64,000 nt of DNA from Moniliella sp. 'wahieum' (lineage: Eukaryota > Basidiomycota > Moniliellomycetes > Moniliellales > Moniliellaceae): assembly GCA_003971905.1 (NCBI GenBank), contig RSEE01000088.1, positions 1-64,000 of the forward strand, given 5' to 3'. Under the pieces are notes generated by a model that ran no database searches, was not told the DNA's origin, and saw only the letters and a list, made by a program, of their open reading frames with translations. Positions 57,989 to 64,000 of this stretch are shown here, piece by piece. Positions within the stretch are counted from its first letter, which is position 1, and each line of letters starts with the position of its first letter. The translations under genes and the position numbers were made by a program.

Positions 57989-59245
57989 GGCGGTGGTGGT
58001 GGTGGTGGGGTGGCAAGTGCGCTGCGCATGCAGGCGGTGGGAAGGCATGTGGCCTGGGCTGCCCAGTAGGGTTAGCCCATGGCGGGGGGCTGGGATTACT
58101 GATTGTTTGTTTGTGGTCGCTGCCGGCGTCGCTGCCGGCGTCGCTGCCGACGGCGGCGGGTGGGGGCTCAGTACTCAGTCGCTCAATGGCCGTCGCCGCT
58201 CCATTGTGAGCCGCCGCACGCACGATGCTGCGCGGCGTGTGCGGTGGGGGGGGCGCGGTGGGCGTGGCGAGGCGGCTGGCCTGTGCTGCGGGCGGCGTGT
58301 TGGTCGCTCTCTCTCCACGGGGACCCACCAATATCATCAACCAATCCTAATCATCGCTCTGCCACATCATCGATCATCGCTGCCAATCCGCCCGTGTGGC
58401 TTGCCAGCACTCGGTACTCCGACTGGGTACTGAGCCTCAGCCTGAGGGTTTGTCCCTCCGCCCTGGTTCGATTCGACTGGTGGCAGCGCGATGCGCTCCC
58501 AATCCCAGCAGACTCAGGGACGCATACACGTCGGGGATAGCCAGCTGGTGGCCACCCGTGGCTTCACTAGCACTACGAATCACCAGTGAGGTCACCGACC
58601 ACCGTGACCCAACCTCTCCACGACGCACTGTCACCATCATGTCACCGCCCCGCTTTCGGCAGCGTTTCCATCATCATTCTCACGATGCGTTCATCCCCTG
58701 GCCCAGCCCAGCCCAACTCAGCCCACCGAATCCCATCCGCCAGGAGGTGTATACCTTGCAGCCTATCTTCGTCCAGGCCCCTGCCTACGGCGTGCCTACG
58801 CATCACACATGCCATGGCCCTAAACGGGACGTATGAATACAACGCAACCTGGGGGATTAGATCTTAGACTGAGGCCTCGGGCTTGAGCTTGAGCTGGAGC
58901 TTGAGCTGGAGCTTGAGCCTCAAGGCTCAGGTGCGCTCAGGCCTCGAGAGCCATAGTGTAGGCCTTAGGGGGGCCACGCGGGCGCCGAGGGGGGAAGGGG
59001 AGGGGAGGGGGGGGGTTCAATCATCAATCCTCCATCTTCAATCTTCAATCGGCGATCTGAGATATTTAATGACACCAACCAACTTACTTGTCCCAGGCCG
59101 GGGAGGTGTCCACGTTTCCACGTTTCCACGTTTCCGCGTTGCGTTTCCTTTCCAAGTGACATTGTTCACGGTACGTTTCCGCGGTGCGTTTGTTGTGCAC
59201 GTTAGGTAGCGGGGTATCCGGAAGCCAAGTGACTATGACTAGTGA
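57989..59245. other. Intergenic, no gene recognised
   Basis: Upstream of YPK1 and downstream of the bZIP gene. Contains GCTGCCGGCGTC units (58117-58153), GAGCTTGAGCT(G)G units (58880-58925), CACGTTTC units (59110-59135) and GTGACTA units (59228-59252). Confidence 0.5.
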
Positions 59246-61959
59246 CTAGTGATCCTCGGCACGCGACTCGCAACGTTCGCTTTCCTGTCCCCCGCCCGAC
59301 CGGGACTGTGACTGTGACTGGGACCGGGACAGCCGCGGCGGGGCCAAGCGAGAGGCGACATAGGCAAAGGCAAGAGCCACCACGAGTGTAGCCACGTGCG
59401 CCGGGCACGACGAAGTGACCGTGCAGCGCGGACCGAGGGCGGACACTTGCATACCTCGCCTCCGTGAGCAACAGGAACCGGTTCTGCGTCGTGCTCTCGT
59501 TCTCGTTCTCCTTCTCGTTCTCGTTCTCGACCTGGGTCCGACGGTGCCGAGGTATGCGACGCAGGGCCGGACGTGACGGGTGCCAGGGAGGCCGGAGCCG
59601 AGGCGGAGACGGACAGTGGGGCGGAAACGACGGCAGAAGGAGCAGTGGAGGTGCAAGTGGAATTGGAATTGGAATTGGAAGTGGAAGTGGAATTGGAGTT
59701 GGAATTGGAGTTGGAAGTGGAGGTGCAAGTGCACGCGGAGGTGGATGGCGATGGTCGATCCGGCTGAACGGTCCTGGGAACCCAAGGACGAAGGTGTGGC
59801 GTGGTCCTCGACTCGGTCCGGTAAGAGCTGGGAGGAGCAACGGGGGCGAAGGTGCTGTTGGACCAGAGCTCCCGTCCAACGCCGATAACGACGGAAGCAT
59901 CTCCGCTTCCCCCAGCACGACCGACAACAACGGATCTTCCCACTCGATCCCGAGGGCCGGGGGAAAGTCCACCCCGTATCCACCTCCACCTCGACCCGGG
60001 ACAGGACACGGTCACGATCACGATCGCTCTCGCCGCCGTCCCGATCACGATCGTCATGCAGATCTCCGTCCCGATCACGACCAAGATCCCGCGCACCCTC
60101 CCGCTCACCATGACGAGCACGCTCATGCCCAGTACCTCGGATAGAACGTAGCCCTCCCCCCGCGTCTCGACAAGGCGATCGGTTTGGGTCCTGGTCTCGG
60201 TCGCACCTTCTGTCCCGGTCCCCGTCCCGGTCCCGACCGTTGCCGTGCGAACGGATGGAATCTCCATCGTGGCACCCGTCTCGGTCTCGGATACACGTCC
60301 CGTCGCGGTCCAGCATCAGGTCCCGGTCGCCGTCGCGCGGACGTAGAGGCGTTTTGCCTTTGCCCCGAACCCGATCCCGATCCCGATCCTCTTCCACCGC
60401 CACTTCAGGCGCGAGGGTCAAGTTGAGTCCCTTGCCCAAGGTCTTAAAGGGGGCCGGGCCGGTCTCAGGGCCGAGCGGGTAGAGCGGTGGTGGGCCAAAG
60501 GGACCGCCGAGGGGGAAGAAAGGTAGACCCCAAGGTAAGGCCATTGTGGCCGGTAAAGGTGCCGGTAAAGGAGGTGGGAAAACAGGAACCGAAGGTGACG
60601 CGGGCATTCGTTCCTCTTGTTGCGCCAACAAACTTTTCAGCCGTTTGATTTCTGCACGGAGGGCTTTACCTGCTTCGTCGGCTGGCGGCGCCGGCGGGTG
60701 GCCAAAGAGCGGCGCGAGAATATCGTGCGCACTGGGAGGACGAAGCGCAGGCGCGCAAGGTGGCGTAGAGGAGGTGGACGTGTCGCTACTACTGCCACTG
60801 TATGCGACGGATCCTGACCCCGAGGCAGACCCAGTAGGCGCAACTGTACATCCATCTTCCACACTGGGGGTGAGATGACCTTGGTGCTCAACGACCTGCT
60901 GCAGCGCCGTCAATACCTCAGCGTCCTCACAGGCCAAGGCAGCCAGTACACTGGACGCGGGTGCGGAAGCGGAAGTGGAAGCGGAAGCAGGAGCAGAAGC
61001 CGAAACCGAAACCGAAGCCGAAGTCGGAGCTGACGATGCACCCTGTGCCGTGGACAGGACGGTGAGCAATACCCAAGCCAGACGACCCAGGGCACGACAG
61101 CGGCCATCAAGGAGGTCCAGCTGTTCACGGCGCCTTTGGCGCGAAAGGAAGGCGGCAGCGCGGTTCTTGACCAGACGTGCTTCGCGCTTGGTCAGGCCGC
61201 TCGTGTCGGGCGGAACGAAGAGGGTGCTATGGGTGCGCTCGTATCGATGAGCGGCATGGGCTTGCCGGCTGCACTAAAGCGCTGGGCACCGACCGGGGCG
61301 GACGTTTGGGTCCAGGCTGTCGCGGCACAGGCGGGAGGGAGACGGGGGCGGGCAAGGCCGCGGGGAAGGGGGGGGGGGAGGAGCTGGAGGTGCGTGGGAG
61401 CGGGCCAGGGCGGCGGGGGCAGACGATGTGGGGGCGGAGGTGTTTTGTGCGACGGACGAGGGGGGAGCAGAAGCAGAGGCAGAAGCAGAGGCAGAGGCAG
61501 AGGCAGAGGCAGAAGTAGAGGCAGAAGCAGAGGCAGAAGCAGAAGCGGGGCAGGAACCAGAGCCAGAGCAGGGCGCTTGGGCAGCGGGACAGCGACGGCG
61601 TGTTCGGGGAGGCGGGGGCGCTTGAGTGGGCGGGGCGCGCAGAGTTCAGGGTGGGGCAGAAGGGCATGGGGTGGGGGGGGCGCGGGGGCGGGACGGGGTG
61701 TGGGTGTTATCTTTGTCGTCGTCGTCGTCGGGGCGGGGGCGGGGGCGGGGGTACAGATCGAGGCAGAGGCAGAGGCAGACGAGGTAACAGCAGGGGCTTT
61801 TGTCGAGACGTTTTGCGGAGCGTTTTGGGGAGAAGCAGAGGCAGGAGACGGTGGGGGCTTGGGGCCAGGCAGCAGCGGCGGCCCAAGCGTGGGCGGGAGC
61901 GACGCAGACATGGGGCGGTTAGCAGCGGGCTGGGGGGCGGGACAGGCGGAGCGTCGCAT
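59246..61959 (-). CDS. bZIP transcription factor with charged repeat region
   Basis: Sequence-specific DNA-binding protein. The basic region is clear at about 61140-61215: GLTKREARLVKNRAAAFLSR then QRRREQLDLLDGRC, with the bZIP NxxxxxFxSR core and a short zipper (Leu at three heptad positions through LLDGRCRALGRLAWVL). N-terminal to it is a Pro/Ala/Ser-rich region (MRRSACPAPQPAANRPMSAS, start 61957-61959). C-terminal are ACEDAEVLTALQQVVEHQGH, PPADEAGKALRAEIKRLKSL, a Gly/Pro/Phe patch, and a 300-bp Arg-Asp repeat region. Further on DFPPALGIEWEDPLLSVVLG looks like an acidic activation segment, followed by Ser/Asn repeats. A hydrophobic stretch, ATLVVALAFAYVASRL, near the end could be a membrane span. 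Several frame breaks are present; the end at 59246 is approximate. Confidence 0.7.
59484..59736. repeat. Codon-repeat tracts in bZIP gene
   Basis: TCTCGT hexamers (59500-59530) and GGAATT/GGAAGT hexamers (59650-59735) encode, on the minus strand, Glu/Asn-Glu and Ser/Thr-Asn repeats. Confidence 0.85.
61468..61552. repeat. GCAGAG/GCAGAA hexamer repeat in bZIP gene
   Basis: About 14 hexamers. Read on the minus strand they give Ser-Ala or Leu-Pro repeats depending on frame. Similar short runs are at 61760-61780 and 60970-61020. Confidence 0.85.
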
Positions 61960-62463
61960 CGTGGCGGGGGTGAATGGGGGTGGGAATGGCGATGGGAATG
62001 GGGGTGGAATGGGGGTGGGAATGGGGGTGGGAATGGGAATGGCGATGGGGATGGCAATGGCGATGGCGATCCCAATGGCAATGGCAATCCCACGCAAGGG
62101 GCTGCCGGCGGTGTTGGCGGCTGGGCTGGTTGGTGTTCCCCCCAGGAAGGAAGGATGGCTGCTGGAGCGTCGGTGAGCCCCAACGCTCCTCGGCCAGGCG
62201 CCACGCCCCACCGCCTGGTCTGTGCTCTGCCGGCACCAGCCCAGTGTGCGCTGCTCAGCCCCGGCCCGCCCGGCCGGCCCCCGACCTGCCCCGACGCGCG
62301 CCCACACTGCCGCCCAGCCGCCTGCCCGGTTCGCCGTCCCCCCCCCGCAACCCTACGCCCCCAGCTGAGGTAAGCAGTTCGCCCTACGTAAGCACCCCCC
62401 CCTCCCCATGTCCGTCGGACGCCCAAGAAGCACCCCCCCACCGCCCCCACCCCCCACCGCCCA
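61960..62463. promoter_or_regulatory. Divergent region bZIP / ADE8-containing gene
   Basis: About 500 bp between divergent starts. The left part is an array of GGGAATGG(G/C) and GGGGGTGG units (61980-62095). The right part is C-rich. Confidence 0.4.
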
Positions 62464-64000
62464 ATGAGCGCCGAGCCCCCCCCGACTCGCCCTTCGGCGC
62501 GCCGTCTCTGCGCGCGGCGCCGCGCTGCTCGCCAAGTACGGCGGCGCACACGGCCCCACCGGCCACGCACAGCTCGCCGACGACACACCCGCCGGGCGCC
62601 CCACCTCCCTCGCCGCCTTCATCGGCGGCAAGGCGCCCGGCCCCGCCTCGGCCACCTCTCCCCCGGCGGCGACGGCCAGTCGCTCCCGCCGAGTTCGCCT
62701 CCGACTATGCCGGCGCCTTCGACTCCAAAGGCCGCCGCACCTCCCCCACCGCCCTCCCCGGCCTCACCTCCGGCCCGCCTCCGCCCAGCCTCGCCGCCTT
62801 CATGGCCGGCAACCTCCCGGCCGCCGCTGCGCCTGCCGCCGAGGGGACCGGCAACGCCCCCCCGCCCGCACCCAGTCCATGCCGCTCCCCGCCAGCTCTC
62901 CTCCGGCCCCTGTCGCCCCCGTCGTGCGCGTCGCCTCCCCCACTGACGCCGACGGCGGCAACGGCGATGAGGCCAGCGCGCCTGCCATGACCGTTGCCGA
63001 GCGCCGCAAGGCTGCTGAGCAGCGTGACCACGCCGCCAAAGCCCAGGCTGCCGCGGCCGAGGTGCACAAGCCCGCGCCCAGCCGCTCGACCAGCAACCTC
63101 TCCACCCCCGCCAAGCCCGCGGGCCGCTGGTCGCCCGCCGTGCTGGGCACCCCGCAACCGGGCCTGGCCAGTCCTCCAGTCTCGCCCTAAGCCCGCCAGC
63201 TCGTCTCCTTCCTTGGCGGCACAAGGCGTGCGCGCCAAGGTCGGATCGTGGCCTCCTCCTCCACCAGTGGACACGGAAGAGGAGCAGAAACCCACCAAGG
63301 AGACAGACACGCACTCAGACACTGTCGTCCCGGTTCCGGCTCCGGTTCCGGTTGCAGCTGAGCCCCCTGCCAGCAAACCGGTTGTGGCCAAAAAACCCTC
63401 GCTGCCGACCCCCGCCTCCCAAGCCCACCCCTGCGGCGGTGGCAGGAACAGCAGGTGCACCGACACGTACCACGCAGGGCAAGCGCATTGTGGTCCTCAT
63501 TTCGGGTAGTGGTACGTATTCCCCCCCGCCCCTGCGCCTTGAACGCCGCTGGGATCGGGATCAACTGACCGTACCTGATTTTTCCCCCTCGATGCAGGAA
63601 GCAATCTCCAAGCCTTGATGGACGCCACCACGCGTCGGGCGCGTTGGCAGGAGCAACGATTTCCCTCGTGCTGTCCAACCGCAAGGCGCGTACGGCTTGG
63701 AGCGCGCCCGCACTGCCACCCCGCCCATTCCCACCACCGTCTTGGCACTCAAGACGTGGCAAAACAAAACGGGGGGAAGCCGGGAAGAGTACGAAGTGCT
63801 AGCCCGGCACCTTTTGACCCAGTTCCGTTTGCTCAATCCCGACTTGGCTCCCGATGCGGTGCCCGACTTGATTGTCCTGGCGGGCTTTATGCACATTGTG
63901 TCCGAGCGCTTTTTGTCCGTCTTGGGTCACCGGTCGCCCGGTGGCGCAGCGTCGTATGCTCCTCCCCCGAGGGCGCCTGCACCAAGCCGATCGAAATTAT
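62464..64000 (+). CDS. ADE8: Phosphoribosylglycinamide formyltransferase domain, C-terminal in a longer ORF (partial)
   Basis: Purine biosynthesis: transfers formyl from 10-formyl-THF to GAR. The domain begins GKRIVVLISGSG at 63480, is split by an 86-bp intron (63512-63597, GTACGT...GCAG), and continues SNLQALMDATT, SLVLSNRKA, YGLERA, REEYEVLARHL and PDLIVLAGFMHIVSERFLSV. Near the window end, TKPIEII is the start of the conserved NLHP block, so the gene is cut off. No in-frame ATG lies just before GKRIVV. Upstream coding-like sequence runs back to ATG 62464 (MSAEPPP): PTSLA-AFIGGKAPGP and a second copy PPSLAAFMAGNLPAA, VAERRKAAEQRDHAAKAQAA, KVGSWPPPPPVDTEEEQKP. Frame breaks lie between. It is either a fusion or two adjoining genes. 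Confidence 0.8.

Noticed and set aside
56936-58069. 377-codon plus-strand frame rich in Gly/Arg.
   Set aside because: It is antisense to the YPK1 C2 and linker region, whose minus-strand translation matches the family.
59464-62176. Several long plus-strand frames rich in Gly/Glu/Ala repeats.
   Set aside because: They arise from hexanucleotide repeats of the bZIP gene read on the wrong strand.

Overview
The window is the left end of a fungal chromosome. It opens with CCCTAA telomere repeats, then about 9.7 kb of gene-poor, repeat-bearing subtelomere, then a GC-rich, gene-dense arm with nuclear genes carrying short spliceosomal introns. The gene set (ERG6, ERG24, NMD3, SF3B2, COY1, EAR1/SSH4, a YPK1/Gad8-type AGC kinase, ADE8) is fungal. 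High GC, frequent short introns and a strong GTACGT donor preference fit a basidiomycete (smut- or yeast-like), but genus cannot be fixed from sequence alone.

Layout: 1-1.2 kb telomere and subtelomeric direct repeats; 2.1-2.8 kb degenerate tandem repeats; 6.3-9.7 kb short coding-like stretches and one probable unknown gene ending at 9702. From 10.2 kb: PDB1(-), NMD3(-), SF3B2/CUS1(+), ERG6(+), a C2H2 zinc-finger gene(-), VAP/SCS2(-), tRNA-Ser(GCU)(+), ERG24(-), an unknown gene(+), a TauD-family dioxygenase(-). A 29-32 kb island of different character holds a decayed reverse-transcriptase fragment. Then come a long disordered BRCT protein(-), an unknown gene with a mitochondrial-type N-terminus(+), heptamer satellite DNA, a Ser-rich unknown gene(-), a small possibly OB-fold protein(+), golgin COY1(-), a complete short LTR element with target-site duplication (44.7-46.1 kb), an ELO fatty-acid elongase(+), EAR1/SSH4(+), N-terminal glutamine amidohydrolase NTAQ1(-), PIF1 helicase(+), a second copy of the 31-kb retroelement tail, YPK1/Gad8 kinase(-), a bZIP factor(-), and an ADE8/GART domain running off the right end inside what looks like a longer protein(+).

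Two sterol genes (ERG6, ERG24), an ER membrane tether (VAP) and an ELO elongase give the arm a membrane-lipid flavour. Fungal genes are not normally operonic and there is no evidence here of joint control.

Important caveat: almost every conserved gene except NMD3 and VAP is split by single-base frameshifts, mostly one base missing from a homopolymer or doublet. The same pattern in essential genes (PDB1, SF3B2, ERG24, ADE8) points to residual long-read sequencing error, not pseudogenes. CDS coordinates below span whole genes including introns and these breaks.
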